Below, piece by piece: positions 1-12,772 of a stretch of DNA of 64,000 nucleotides; within the stretch, counting starts at the first letter, position 1; every line of letters begins with the position of its first letter. This DNA is from Lepas anatifera. Lineage: Eukaryota > Arthropoda > Thecostraca > Lepadidae. The notes under the pieces are model-generated. The model had not been told where the DNA came from, made no database searches, and worked only from the letters and a program-made list of their open reading frames with translations. The stretch lies in NCBI GenBank assembly GCA_034440635.1, contig JAOTON010001136.1:1550501-1614500 (forward strand), given 5' to 3'. A program made the translations under genes and the position numbers.

Positions 1-1751
1 GGAGCTAGCACCTCGGGAAGAACACGGGTATCCACTTAGTATGTCTCCAGTCCCAAAGCTCGATGTCTTGCTGTCATCAAGTTAGCGCTGCCGAATGCTC
101 TTCTGTTTGTGGTGGGCGTCGCAAAAGGCCCACACGGGCAGAGTGATTTTAGCGATATTTTCCACCGACTAGTTTGCATTGAGCCTGTTATGCCGCCAGA
201 ATGCAATTCTAAATAATGTGTGTAAAGGGAATATGGCATCTTCGGAGATTTCAACGGAGATAGCCCTGTGGTAGAGCATGCTGAGAGACTGCTGGGTCGA
301 TATTTCATTTCCCCAGAACTTAGCCTTCGCAGAGAAAAAAGTTAAAAGATTCACCGCCTACCGAGCCCCTTCTCCCTCTAGTGACGTGGTATGAGTTGCA
401 CTTGGGAACGTGACGTAATGCTCAGACCTGCTGCACGGACAAATCTTTCTTGCTCAGACCTTTTTGAAACCTCTGCGTTAAAAGTGCCTTTGGTACTGGC
501 GACTATAGATGTGGCGGTCTTGGCCCGCGGCTACCGGACTCACCAAGGCCCCGGGCTCGGCCGGCCGTGGCCGGCCCGGGAGGACAAAACAACAACAACT
601 ATAGATGCGTATAGTTTTCTTCAATGACCAGTTTCAAACGTGAAGTATATTTTAATACATCAATAACAATTGCTGAAATCGCAAAGTTTCACTTTGGTAA
701 CTAATAGTAGCTAAACACGCTTGACACGCTTCATTTATATTCATATTCATTTGTAGCGCAAATCTAAGGAGTTCAATCACCACAAAGCATTACCTGATAT
801 TACGCCGATTTAACGTCACGCAATTTAGAGACTTTTTACCTCTAACTGATGAAAATTAAATAAAATGAATTATAAGGTCTGCTAGCCATTTTCAGCAGGC
901 ATAAGGAGATATAAATTATTTCAATACATATTGCCCCTAAAAACTACAGTTACACAGTTTTGCACCGAGGTGCCACGTTCCCTGTAACGGCGGTGCCTCC
1001 CATTAGCACGTTCCCCCAGTGCGGCAGTGCGGACTCTCTCGATACAAAACATGTGTTATGCTGTGGTGGCACCGGATTCTGGTGCTACCTGGCGAGAGTA
1101 TGTCTCGCTTTTGGAGTTGTTTGATCGGCTGGAAATATCCACCGAGCCAGCAGTGGATCCAGATGGCGGCGTGGTAGTCCTGGAGCAACATCTATGGTCA
1201 TTGCACTAATATTGATGCTATAGATTCTGATTTCGGGACATCCTCGCATCGAATCACGTCTGTTCTTTTGAATTGGTCGGAGACTAGGGGTGCTGCTGTG
1301 AGCCGGTAAATTGTGACCTGGTGTGCTGACCTTGCATCCGTCCAGTCCAGATTGGGAGTAAGCTACATCACTGCTCTCGAAAACGGGCGAGGGAGCTGAG
1401 AGGGTAGTTGTCGAAATCTCCCCCTTGGCTAATAAAGAAGGCCCACCTAAATTGTCAAGGATGCACTTAAGTCAGCCCACATGAGCTACACTGTTCAATA
1501 TTTGATGGATAGGCCCCTAAAACAGGCTGCGGAGACTTTCAGGCGGAGTAATTGGCAGGTTGGGCCCCCAATTTTGGCGGAGGAGGCCTCCAATGTTATT
1601 GATTGCTTCCGTCCCCTAACTGATAAAAGAGGTCCACCTAAATGGAGCTGAATGATCTTTCGTCAGCAACAAGAGCTAACGCTTCCCGTATTTCAACGCC
1701 TCGGGCCAAAAAACGTCATATCAAGTAATAGCACCTGACTGAAAGCACTGG
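1..1751. other. No gene recognised
   Basis: Mixed-composition DNA without exon signals. Two short stretches near 1430 and 1630 resemble the degenerate repeat at 23790-24080. If the TIMELESS-like gene extends upstream, this is intron. Confidence 0.45.
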
Positions 1752-2117
1752 GGTCAATGACCTTGCAGATGTCGGCATGGCCTTGACCTTCGCCCTTAAG
1801 CCTTGACCGTGATCTTCATTTGAGGTGGCTGACATGCCTCCCGATTCTATGGCGTCATTACGTCACCACTCAGTCTACAGTGCTGGCGAACTGGTGCGAC
1901 CCCGTGATTGTGGCGGTCTTGAAATATAGGTCTGACTTTGAAAGCCCTTAAGTAAACAAATTGGCTTTTTTGCAAAATTATTTCACCAGTCGATGCGTTG
2001 ATGAATGCTCTCAAATATAGCTAAGTATCGTTTAAGTGGTGCGGTCGGTTACCCAGCCACCTCTAAAAATAGGGGGGGGCACTTTAGGACCCTCACCTAT
2101 TTTTGGTGGGATCTTAA
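1752..2117 (-). mobile_element. Fragment of TTAA element family 1 (reverse)
   Basis: The reverse complement matches the left third of 17412-18290 and 51361-52268: TTAAG...AAAGTGCCCC, GAGGTGGCTGG, GGGCTTTCAAAGTCAGACCT and GACTGAGTGGTGACGTAATG. The other end is not recognisable, so the copy is truncated or decayed. Confidence 0.6.
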
Positions 2118-2319
2118 TTGGCCTCTAATCTCATCGTTTATGAAGAAAAAGGACTTCATAAGTGTACTTGTTGAGTGCGCTTCTCTCATGCCTCCCTCCC
2201 CCTGCCTCCTACGAGCCTAATGGTCTCTCGCGGCTGTTCGCTGGTGACTGTGACTGGCGTGGGACGCAAAATGTTTGGAAAGTATATGTACCGCCGTAAT
2301 CTACCGGACGTCGTGCCAC

Positions 2320-3690
2320 TTAACCCTAGCCCCGGTGGCGGGTACGAGCCACCTTCGCCCTGGTGGGGGGGCTAAAAAATACCCCCCACGATCTCAAAAA
2401 CTAAGAGAGCTAGAAAAAAGCGCAAAACGGCAATCGAAAGCTCTTAAAAAATGATATCGAAAATACTTCAGTCATTTTTCTTGTCAGGTCAATATCAAGG
2501 TCACCAGAGGTCAAAATAGGTCAAAATCGCTAAGATGAGGTGTATTAAGAAAACTTCATATATAAATATAATATAATATATATATATATAATCTCAAACA
2601 CTATGATAGCTAGAAACATTTTTCCAACGCCATTCGAAAGCTCTTGAGTTTCTCTTTCATTGCAATGGCATTTATTTTCGTGTCAGGTCAAAGCCTAGGG
2701 AGCTACAGGCGGACATAGGAGCCGGGGGGCGGGGGCAGCTCCCTCACTTCATCATTCTTAACCATTAACCCTTGGCGTTGACTGGAAAGAAATGACTTGA
2801 AAATTCCGCTGCCCCCAACTTCGAAAATAGTTCACGCCTGGCTACAGGCCACTGAATATTTGGAATATTCTTGGGAATGTCCATAGCCACCCATGCATAA
2901 GGGCGTGTCCTTTTTCGCTAATAACTTACAAACCAAACAAGATACAGCCATAGTTGATGCACCATTGCAATCCTCTCGTCAATACGAATCGAATGATATA
3001 TAATATTGTTATCCCAGGTAAGATTTAAGAATTTAACCTGACCCAGGTCAACGGTCTGACCCAACTTGACCTGGTATAGTCATGATGTATATCATTTGAC
3101 TTGCAGTGACTATACAAACACTTTGGTGACAAAATAAAAGTTCTATCTTAGTTTATTTAAAATTTATAGAGAAAAACACCAAAAAAGGCTTATTTGACCT
3201 AAGGTGACCTTTTAAAGGTCACAAGTCAAAATTTTTGGCATCAACTTCAGAAATGGGCTAAGAGCAAATCGTAACCGATGTTTGAAGTTGATTCCATCCA
3301 TACTTACTGAGAAAAGCTCATTTCGTGATTTTCCCCATGTATTGACAATGGGGAGGTCATGCTCTGCACATGACCTTAGGTCACCAATATCAAAAATCCC
3401 GGAACAAATGTTGTTGCTCCTGGTGGGCCCAATATGTGGTATGAGTTTCAACCTGATCGATTAACCCTTCTTTTAGTTATGCGGTCCTAAGCATTTTTGA
3501 GGTGAGGTCACTTCACCTGGCCTGGTGACCTGACCTGATATGACCTTGAGCTAAAATTTTTAGGAAAGATGTAAAAATGATGAAGGAACAGCTAGACCAA
3601 GTTTGGCGGCGCTGCGCACCGCCGTTTTTTGGTCACTTCGGAAAAACCCGAGGGGGTCTAAAAGACCCCCCCCACCCGGGCGAAGGTTAA
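2320..3690 (+). mobile_element. TTAA-flanked MITE-like element (family 2)
   Basis: TTAACCCTAGCCCCGGTGGC at the left and TTAACCTTCGCCCGGGTGGG on the opposite strand at the right. The 1371-bp interior includes a short TATA repeat (2560-2592), many TGACCT/AGGTCA motifs and a GGCGGCGCTGCGCACCGCCG hairpin near the right end. It is colinear in parts with 47868-48883. The open frame at 3212-3451 lies wholly inside and is not a gene. Confidence 0.72.
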
Positions 3691-6066
3691 CAAATGCGAA
3701 ATGTCAGGTGAATCTTCAGTTCGAAGAGTTCAATATTGGTTTCTGTAGAGTTCAGCATGAGAGCATGTTTGCAGCCATACTATTCCGTCCTGATAAATCT
3801 GTAGCGTTCTATTCAATCCCGGGAAACTATCAAAGATGGCTCCTGCCCGGTACTATTCTGATTTTTTCTTATGAAATATTCTGAAAAAATTCCATGCCGT
3901 TCCGAATGAAGCCTGGGTAATTTCATTCCACCCATTGCATTTCGTCCGGTTGTGTAACTTCCATCTCGGCTCCCGTCCCATGTATATTTTTAGTTTTGTG
4001 TTTGGGCTTTGCAAAAGTTGTGCTCAATAAATCCTCAAATAAATTGAAACGTATGCCCCGAAGCAGACCATATTTACTGGATTCTATCTCGTATTTCCAT
4101 TACGTTTCACACTCGGAGTCACCGTCCAGAACTTCGGTTCAAACTCTATAATTAGTTTGAACAGACAAATTTCACTGGAGGCGTCACTCTGGCCATTTTT
4201 CTACTCTTAAAATATTTTAGTTGTGTTGCTTGATATCACCTGTGACTAGTGGCTTATGCCGATTCGTATAATTGCAAAGGAAAAAGATCGTCCGATTGGG
4301 TATAAATGTAATGGTGATATGACCATGAAATGGGGAGATTCTGAATTGTCCCTTTCAATTGTCATGCTGCCAAGTCGTTACTGCATACAGTGATGCATTT
4401 GGCGGGTTTTCACCGGGCAAGAATACGGGAAGGCCGTGCGACCACGAATTGACCCACGCTGCTTTAAGAGCTAAACTCCAGCGCCCATTTCTATGCTTTA
4501 CGCACAGCATCCACACTTTGAATAATTCTAGAGAAAATATTAGAAATCCAAGCTTGATGCGTAGATTTGATACCTGCTTTCGTGCAGATTTGAACTTTTA
4601 AATGATATCCAACAACACTGGCATTGGCGAAAATATGAAGGTTTCTTGAATGTTTTTAAACATTAAAAAATCTAAAGTCAGTAAAAACTCGTCGAGGAAC
4701 CTGAAAATGTTTCACCGTATTTGAAATTATCACACATTCAGCTTTCAAATGATGCGACGTGTCTCACTGGTGCAGACATTGCCTTGCGACGCGGCGTATT
4801 TGTAGCGCCTCGTGCCGCCGACTTGGGCGCCGGGTCTGGAACACCATCTCGTCAGTTGGCAGTGTTCATGGCTGGCGGCACATCCGATGTGTAGACGGCG
4901 GCAGGACGAGCCTCTGCCCCACCCAGCCACACTCCAGTCGACGCGAGCTGTCTAATACGCGTCCCATAGCTGACCGATGGGTCGGTGGACGACGCTCATC
5001 ACCGGCCTCGTGCGAGTGCCGGTCCTCATCCGGAGCGCCGCAGCCCCGTTGGACGGTCGCGGTAGCGCGGCAGTCTCCGCCGTCGCATGCTGATCCATCA
5101 CTTGCTGAGTTTCAGTCGGTGGTCTGAATTGCTGGTGTTTCTTTTTTAACCGAACTTGCCAGCGATTAAACAGGTATTCAGTGTTGATGTAGATAATGGG
5201 CTGACTGGGCCTTGTTTCGACGATCCGCCTGAGAAGAGTACGTGCTCTCTGATCACTTCCGTCTTATCTAAGAGAAACCCTCAGTATGCACCCCACGGTC
5301 GCCGCCAGCACCCTTCTGGAAGTTTTCTTCGTTGGCGCAGCTTCGGATCAAAGCCTGTCAAAGCAACTCCTCTGCTGGGACCTAGTGTACTCTCGTCGAG
5401 AAGAATGTTGGGCACGCAGCGTCATTGTTTTTGTGCGGCGCCGCCGGGGCGAGCCCATTGTGACGGGATGGAGACGATCAGCAGAGCGGCGGCACGACGC
5501 GCCGCTGCGTGACCCTCAAAGCACCTCTTATCATAGCTGCGTCCTCACCATCTCCGCGAAAGCCGCGGCGGAACCGATCCGCTGAAATCTCGGCGATAGA
5601 CCAACCGGAACATATTGATCTTGGGGCTTTGCGAAAAAAATGGTGGATGATTTCCGGCCGGGCTTAGTTTACGAGACTTCATTTCCAGTTGCAATATCAA
5701 CCGTTTGATTCTGTTTTAGGTTTGATCGATTGGCTCTCCATTTTCCATTACATATCCAGCTCTAGCTCCGGTGGCTAGAGTAGAGCCTGGTTTAGCCCGA
5801 TTTTTACGCTTTATGCATTGTTTTTTAGCCATCTGATTTTGTTCGTTAGGCGGACGGCTCGATTGGCTTAAGACGAGGGATGTTTTCATAGAAGTTCGAT
5901 AATTAATCTTAAAAGGGGCTGCCGCATCTCGAATACCAATTCTGTGGTTTTCCAACACCTCATTCATCGGTTGGGGGCCGTATAATTTGACATGTCTTTT
6001 GCAAAAGAGCCCTTAGCCACAATGTTGTAGGCTCTGCAGTGAGTATATATGTATATTCTCCCACAG
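3691..6066 (+). other. Probable intron upstream of TIMELESS exon A
   Basis: It ends in the exon A acceptor (CTCCCACAG). A GC-rich patch at 4750-5520 is open in several frames but has no TIMELESS-like content or complete exon boundaries. The rest shows nothing supportable. Confidence 0.5.
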
Positions 6067-6197
6067 GAAGTTCCTGACGGACCTCGTTGAGACAACTCAT
6101 GTGTTTGTCAAACTGTTGGAGAAATTCTCGGGTGGCGGCCGAATCATAGTGAAACAGAAGCAGAAAGCCAGAAGGAAAGGAAAGCCGCGCTCATCAG
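6067..6197 (+). CDS. timeout: TIMELESS/Timeout exon A (internal)
   Basis: This is an internal coding exon of a TIMELESS-family protein. The vertebrate TIMELESS/arthropod Timeout protein binds TIPIN in the nucleus, travels with the replisome, and supports fork stability, S-phase checkpoint signalling and sister-chromatid cohesion. The exon follows a good acceptor (TATATTCTCCCACAG, AG at 6065-6066) and ends at donor GTACGT (6198). One base completes a codon, 43 codons follow, and one base is left over. The translation begins KFLTDLVETTHVFVKLLEKF and ends in a Lys/Arg-rich run (KQKQKARRKGK). The same order, a DLVETTH helix followed by a basic stretch, is what I remember from vertebrate TIMELESS. 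The previous exon must end with two codon bases. I could not find it in positions 1-6066, so it probably lies outside the window. Family assignment is firm because three further exons join in phase. Confidence 0.9.
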
Positions 6198-8826
6198 GTA
6201 CGTGCTGGCAGCGGTCTGTTATTGCCAGTTTGCATCGGAGGCAGCGGGAGCAGCAGCATCCCCGTTTCAAGGAATGTTTGCCCGCTGCAGGGTGACAAAC
6301 CGTGTTTTTTTACACAGTACTATTGTTCCCCGACAGCAGCATGAAGTTACCCGACAAAATTAACTATTATTTGTGCATACTTTGGATGCATTAAAATTCT
6401 CAACTGTCTGGAACTTTTAATTGTTGTGAACACAACGTTGATGACTCCTTTGCTACCTGCCTCCAGCAGTCCTTAAAAACGAAGGATAGAAAACAGAGCC
6501 CTTTGTGCACTTGACGTGGTATAAATAGGTATACTGCAGCCTATTGCTGGGAAGGCTTCGGGCCACATCTGCTGCAGAAACTCTTTCAACGCTGATGCAG
6601 GCGGGCCTTTTGTGCTATGCAGTGTGGAAAACTCGGACAGCTCGGATGGGATGTATTGATGCTACTATCTGGAGAGCGGAGCTAGTGTAAAGTGTGAGCC
6701 AGGCTAAATTAGTCTTGCCATGGTATGTATTTGCTATTTGCACGCTATGCCTACATCAGGAAACCTAAGTTTGTAAGCTAAAATATCTGCCTCATCACCT
6801 GGTAATTTGTTTCTGCTCCGTTGGAGATCAGTATAGAAATTTAAGTTGATTCATATCCTGCGGACGTGAATTTTGTTAGCGATAGCCTATTTATACATGT
6901 CCAATGCTCGACAAGACGGTGGGGTCACCCGAACCCATCGCCAGAGACGAGCAGCACATTGTCCGCTGTGTGGGAACGTCTCGCGCCGCCGTCGCTCCGT
7001 CGGCGCGGCCTCCATTCATGGCTGTGCGGGCCCAGGTTGGGCGTCGGCGTTCAGAATGAGTTGTCGCCGCGTAATCTGGTAACCGCGGAACTTCTTGACA
7101 CTTGACAAACGAGGTGTTCCTCACGGAACCGGGCCGCGCCGGCTCTCATGAATGGCCAAAAATGGCGGCAGATGTGGTAAATGTCACCCTCCCAGCCGGC
7201 CGGCTCCCGATAAGCTTCTTGGTAATTTATTATGGCCTAGTTAAATATGAGTTTGCTTGTGCTTCAGCACAGGTTCCCGGGTTTTGGTATATGAACTTCC
7301 GCCTGCATTGTGACCGAAAAGGCTACTGGCTATTTCAAACCAGTTTCAACCTTCCGTAGAAATGGATGCCTTTTCCTTTTATCACATAGCCGTGGCAAAG
7401 TCTTGCCTAGAAACGCTGTGGCGTTTCTACAGAGGATTACGTTAAACGACGGCTGCTCCAGAGCCCCATGTACGTATTTGCTGAGTAATTATGGATCTCG
7501 AGGTCATGTGATGAGTTCTCGTTTGCGACTGGAACGGTCACGGGTCATCGCTTAACTTAAAGACTGGACGGTCTCTAGAATCAAGTGTCTGTCGCAAATA
7601 CGAGATACTGGACCATAAATCAAGAATCTCAATTTGATGGTCTGTTTCAAGCTACATTAGTTTTGTTTGGAAAGTTCAAGGGTCCATGTGGAAATGTGCT
7701 TGGGATACGAGACAGGCTTAACTTAGCGCAGTAGTAGTGAACTCCACTTCCAGCAAACACTCCGTTTTATCGTTGATGCGCTTTTTGTAGAAATGCCAGC
7801 AGTTTGTTTCGATTAGGGGCGTCGCAATAGAATCCTTTTCAACAACAGAAATGCATCATTCTGAATGGCCTGGCACGACTGAACCCGGCCGTGCCCCCTT
7901 CCAATGGCAGTGTTGTGATACGAGATTGAAAGACCCGGCTATGATAACACAAAAGTGAGCATATGTTGCGGAAGATAATTGAAGACTGCGCAGTGGTTAT
8001 GATCGATGTAGGACATGCAGGAGAAGGCGTGCCAGGCTCGGACAGTCTGAATACGGGACGGGCGGCCGGGTGGCTCTGGACGGACCCCTCCTGAGACAAG
8101 TGTCCGGGGTTCGGATCTCGGCAGGGTCGCTAAATTAGGTGTCATGTGGCCCATGCGACCCTTTCCAACAGGTCGTGAGTTAGCGACGCCGCATGGGTGT
8201 AACAGTTAGTGTGTGATAAAAATCAACAATTATCCTGAATGGCGTATTGATTTGCCTGCAAAGCGGGCGTATTAAGGACATGTTGTCAAGATGTGTGGGA
8301 GGAAGCTTACAATGGTAAGTGTGGAACCTTGTTTTTGCTTAAAACCAAGACGTGGTAAAGCTCACTGTTTAGAGCTAGTATTTTTATTCAATCCAGATTC
8401 ATGACTTACTTCCAAATCTGCCAAAAACTGTCTGCACGATGAACTATCCTCTCAGAATTTCTAGATAGCTTTGCCGTGGTACCGCAGTATTCACTATTTA
8501 CCGATCCATATGAGGATGCAAGCTAACGAAAACCAACCTTCAGAGCCAGTGATCTAAATCGCTTCTACCGGTGTACCAAGCTGAGAGGTGACCACACGCC
8601 TCCACTCCTCCGGCAGAGGCGGTCGCCGCCACTCTCCGCCGGCGGACTGGACGCTGTCCACCACTGCGTTTCACCCCTACCCCTCGCACTGTCGCATCCA
8701 GATGGGAGGCTTATGCCCCCTCCCCAAAAATTGTTGATTTTCGTTTTCTAAGCTATTGCCATGTTGCCCCGGCCCCCGTATGTCGGCCGTTTAGAGCCGC
8801 CGCTGACCTCTCGTGCGGCGCGACAG
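6198..8826 (+). other. TIMELESS-like gene intron 1
   Basis: This is a 2.6-kb intron between exons A and B, opening GTACGT and closing GCGACAG. It contains a tRNA-like SINE on the + strand near 8062-8200. The remainder is unique-looking DNA of mixed composition with no exon-like block that I can support. Open frames near 6866-7124 and 7102-7555 have no splice context or recognisable protein. Confidence 0.75.
8062..8200 (+). repeat. tRNA-like SINE copy (divergent)
   Basis: A-box-like TGGCTCTGGAC (8071-8081) is followed 26 bases later by a B-box-like GGTTCGGATCT (8108-8118). This is the spacing and order of an internal RNA polymerase III promoter in a tRNA-derived sequence. The tail after the B box (GTCATGTGGCCCATGCG and onward) is not tRNA-like, so a SINE fits better than a tRNA gene. 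The 5' and 3' limits are approximate, and no target-site duplication was recognised. Confidence 0.5.
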
Positions 8827-8981
8827 GAGCCGCCGGCGCCACGGCGGCCCCGCCCAACCACGAGGAGACTTGGGAGGGACTCGCCGACGAGCTCTCAGCG
8901 GCGCTCCAGGGCGAGCGGCCTCTCCCCCGAGGACGTGCGACCGTTTGATGCCGCCAGCGAGGTTCCCGTGGAGGAGCAGAG
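8827..8981 (+). CDS. timeout: TIMELESS/Timeout exon B, with apparent frameshift
   Basis: The acceptor is GCGGCGCGACAG (AG at 8825-8826) and the donor is GTGGGC at 8982. The two entry bases GA complete the codon begun by exon A (G+GA, Gly). The first part reads PNHEETWEGLADELSAALQG, resembling the acidic EEVEAVWPALAEQL segment of vertebrate TIMELESS. The last part reads EDVRPFDAASEVPVEEQR, almost identical to the vertebrate motif. These halves are in different frames. The entry frame hits a stop at 8946, and the conserved frame is recovered only if one C is dropped from the CCCCC run at 8924-8928. The exon leaves two bases (AG) that join G of exon C to give Arg. A sequencing or assembly indel is the simplest explanation, and a real null allele is the alternative. 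Confidence 0.88.
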
Positions 8982-9952
8982 GTGGGCACAATGCAAGGGT
9001 GGGAGTATAGGGGCAAACTGCAAAACGGGAATTCGCCAAGAAAGGTCTGGGTTGTGCTGTTCTGTTTTGCTTCGGGACATGTTTCTTTTCACCGCTTTGT
9101 GTATGTTTTTTTGTGACAGGTGAAGAAGGACTAGGGTGTTAAATATCAGGTTTGCGTGAGCAGAGGCGAGGGAAACGGGCATTCGTGTGTCGTAAAACGA
9201 ATACGGCAGGAAGAAACATGAAGAAGAAACATGTTGATGGCCTGGGTAAACGCCACATTTGAGTACTCAGCGGATGAATGCTGTCTTCCTTTTCCATCCA
9301 TGAGCTGCAAGGGGATGCCGTCTGCACTCGCTCAGGGCAGGACAATGATTGAAAACGACCAGTTGCAGGCACTGACGAAAGCTGGGAAGTAGTTGATATA
9401 CGTATTTTGGGAAGAACTCCGTAGCAGGGGAGAGTCACTCCGGTTGCGTGTGAAGTTGCATGAGGTGCATTCCCGCGCGTTTGTCTATTTATTGGAAGTG
9501 TATTTAGTGAATATCTATTTATCAAAGGCATGTATGCGTACTCGTGCACCGCATTTTTCTTTTTGCGTGATTGGTTGCAGAGTGCTCATAACCATGTGAA
9601 AGTGAAATACCAATATCTTGAGTGCGAGAGTTCTAAAATACCGTTTGTTAGCGTATGTTCCAAATTTTTGGATTTTAAATATTCAAGGCTGCAGGAAGTT
9701 GCAAAATAAACGGTGCCAAGGTAAGTGTTCTAAAATTGCCACTGATACCAAACTGCCACTCATGCCGATTCTATTCGGGGTGAATGTATATGTTATACTG
9801 GGTTTTCGTTGTATGTTAGGCAGTGTCAGGAATATTGTTTCCTACTTGGAATCCTTTTATATACTGTTCCATACTTGGAATCCCTGTAGGTAATTGTAGT
9901 CGATTCCGATCATGCGCGTCAGTGAAGGATGGCCTGACCTGCTGCCCGCCCG

Positions 9953-12772
9953 CCGATGTTGGCCCCTATCCATCCCAGCGATACATGTTCGGATGTCGGT
10001 CGGGATGTGTTGGTGCAGGTTCTGCCGATGTTGGCCCCTATCCATCCCGGCGAGTCATGTTCTGATGTCGGTCGGGATGTGTTGGTGCAGGTTCTGCCGA
10101 TGTTGGCCCCTATCCATCCCGGCGAGTCATGTTCGGATGTCGGTCGGGATGTGTTGGTGCAGGTTCTGCCGATGTTGGCCCCTATCCATCCCGGCGACAC
10201 GTGGTCGGATGTCGGTCGGGATGGGTTGGTGCAGGACGTTGTGCCGATGTTGGCCCCTATCCATCCCGGCGACACATGTTCGGATGTCGGTCGGGATGTG
10301 TTGGTGCAGGTTCTGCCGATGTTGGCCCCTATCCATCCCGGCGAGTCATGTTCAGATGTCGGTCGGGATGGGTTGGTGCAGGTTCTGCCGATGTTGGCCC
10401 CTATCCATCCCGGCGAGTCATGTTCGGATGTCGGTCGGGATGGGTTGGTGCAGGTTCTGCCGATGTTGGCCCCTATCCATCCCGGCGACACGTGTTCGGA
10501 TGTCGGTCGGGATGTGTAGGTGCAGGTTCTGCCGATGTTGGCCCCTATCCATCCCGGCGACACATGTTCGGATGTCGGTCGGGATGTGTTGGTGCAGGTT
10601 CTGCCGATGTTGGCCCCTATCCATCCCGGCGATACATGTTCGGATGTCGGTCGGGATGTGTTGGTGCAGGTTCTGCCGATGTTGGCCCCTATCTATCCCG
10701 GCGACACATGTTCGTATGTCTGTCGGGATGTGTGGGTGCAGGTTCTGCCGATGTTGGCCCCTATCCATCCCGGCGAGTCATGTTCGGATGTCGGTCGGGA
10801 TGGGTTGGTGCAGGTTCTGCCGATGTTGGCCCCTATCCATCCCGGCGACACATGTTCGGATGTCTGTCGGGATGTGTTGGTGCAGGTTCTGCCGATGTTG
10901 GCCCCTATCCATCCCGGCGAAACGTGTTCGGTTGTCGGTCGGGATGTGTTGGTGCAGGTTCTGCCGATGTTGGCCCCTATCCATCCCAGCGATACATGTT
11001 CGGATGTCGGTCGGGATGGGTTGGTGCAGGACGTTGTGCCGATGTTGGCCCCTATCCATCCCGGCGACACGTGTTCGGATGTCGGTCGGGATGTGTTGGT
11101 GCAGGTTCTGCCGATGTTGGCCCCTATCCATCCCGGCGACACATGTTCGGATGTCGGTCTGGATGTGTTGGTGCAGGTTCTGCCGATGTTGGCCCCTATC
11201 CATCCTGGCGACACATGTTCGGATGTCGGTCGGGATGGGTTGGTGCAGGTTCTGCCGATGTTGGCCCCTATCCATCCCGGCGAGTCATGTTCGGATGTCG
11301 GTCGGGATGGGTTGGTGCAGGTTCTGCCGATGTTGGCCCCTATCCATCCCGGCGACACGTGTTCGGATGTCGGTCGGGATGTGTAGGTGCAGGTTCTGCC
11401 GATGTTGGCCCCTATCCATCCCGGCGACACATGTTCGGATGTCGGTCGGGATGTGTTGGTGCAGGTTCTGCCGATGTTGGCCCCTATCCATCCCGGCGAT
11501 ACATGTTCGGATGTCGGTCGGGATGTGTTGGTGCAGGTTCTGCCGATGTTGGCCCCTATCTATCCCGGCGACACATGTTCGTATGTCTGTCGGGATGTGT
11601 GGGTGCAGGTTCTGCCGATGTTGGCCCCTATCCATCCCGGCGAGTCATGTTCGGATGTCGGTCGGGATGGGTTGGTGCAGGTTCTGCCGATGTTGGCCCC
11701 TATCCATCCCGGCGACACATGTTCGGATGTCTGTCGGGATGTGTTGGTGCAGGTTCTGCCGATGTTGGCCCCCATCCATCCCGGCGAAACGTGTTCGGTT
11801 GTCGGTCGGGATGTGTTGGTGCAGGTTCTGCCGATGTTGGCCCTATCCATCCCAGCGATACATGTTCGGATGTCGGTCGGGATGGGTTGGTGCAGGACGT
11901 TGTGCCGATGTTGGCCCCTATCCATCCCGGCGAGTCATGTTCGGATGTCGGTCGGGATGTGTTGGTGCAGGTTCTGCCGATGTTGGCCCCTATCCATCCC
12001 GGCGACACATGTTCGGATGTCGGTCTGGATGTGTTGGTGCAGGTTCTGCCGATGTTGGCCCCTATCCATCCCGGCGACACATGTTCGGATGTCGGTCGGG
12101 ATGGGTTGGTGCAGGTTCTGCCGATGTTGGCCCCTATCCATCCCGGCGAGTCATGTTCGGATGTCGGTCGGGATGTGTTGGTGCAGGTTGTGCCGATGTT
12201 GGCCCCTATCCATCCCGGCGACACATGTTCGGATGTCGGTCGGGATGGGTTGGTGCAGGTTCTGCCGATGTTGGCCCCTATCCATCCCGGCGACACATGT
12301 TCGGATGTCGGTCGGGATGGGTTGGTGCAGGTTCTGCCGATGTTGGCCCCTATCCATCCCGGCGATACATGTTCGGATGTCGGTCGGGATGTGTTGGTGC
12401 AGGTTCTGCCGATGTTGGCCCCTATCTATCCCGGCGACACATGTTCGGATGTCTGTCGGGATGTGTGGGTGCAGGTTCTGCCGATGTTGGCCCTATCCAT
12501 CCCGGCGAGTCATGTTCGGATGTCGGTCGGGATGGGTTGGTGCAGGTTCTGCCGATGTTGGCCCCTATCCATCCCGGCGACACATGTCCGGATGTCTGTC
12601 GGGATGTGTTGGTGCAGGTTCTTCCGATGTTGGCCCCTATCCATCCCGGCGAAACGTGTTCGGATGTCGGTCGGGATGTGTTGGTGCAGGTTCTGCCAAT
12701 GTTGGCCCCTATCCATCCCAGCGATACATGTTCGGATGTCGGTCGGGATGGGTTGGTGCAGGTCGCCACCTG
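9953..12772. repeat. 72-bp tandem array, about 39 units, higher-order
   Basis: The unit starts CCGATGTTGGCCCCTATCC and ends GTGTTGGTGCAGGTTCTG, 72 bp in all. Units differ by a few substitutions, by a 3-bp insertion variant (GGACGTTGTGCC for GGTTCTGCC), and by occasional loss of one C (near 11840 and 12490). A marker variant CCCAGCGATACATG occurs at about 9976, 10987, 11853 and 12719. The last three spacings are 866 bp, so twelve-unit blocks were copied as higher-order repeats. Because 72 is divisible by three, very long open frames exist in all three forward frames and two reverse frames. These are arithmetic consequences and I do not call them genes. Confidence 0.95.

Noticed and set aside
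3212..3451. 79-codon frame on the - strand
   Set aside because: Lies inside a TTAA-flanked transposable element and is not conserved in its sister copy.
4745..5585. GC-rich frames as possible upstream TIMELESS exons
   Set aside because: No TIMELESS-like peptides, no consistent acceptor and donor, and the expected phase before exon A is not supplied.
9953..12772. CRISPR-like regular repeat
   Set aside because: There are no unique spacers. It is a head-to-tail satellite in eukaryotic intron sequence.
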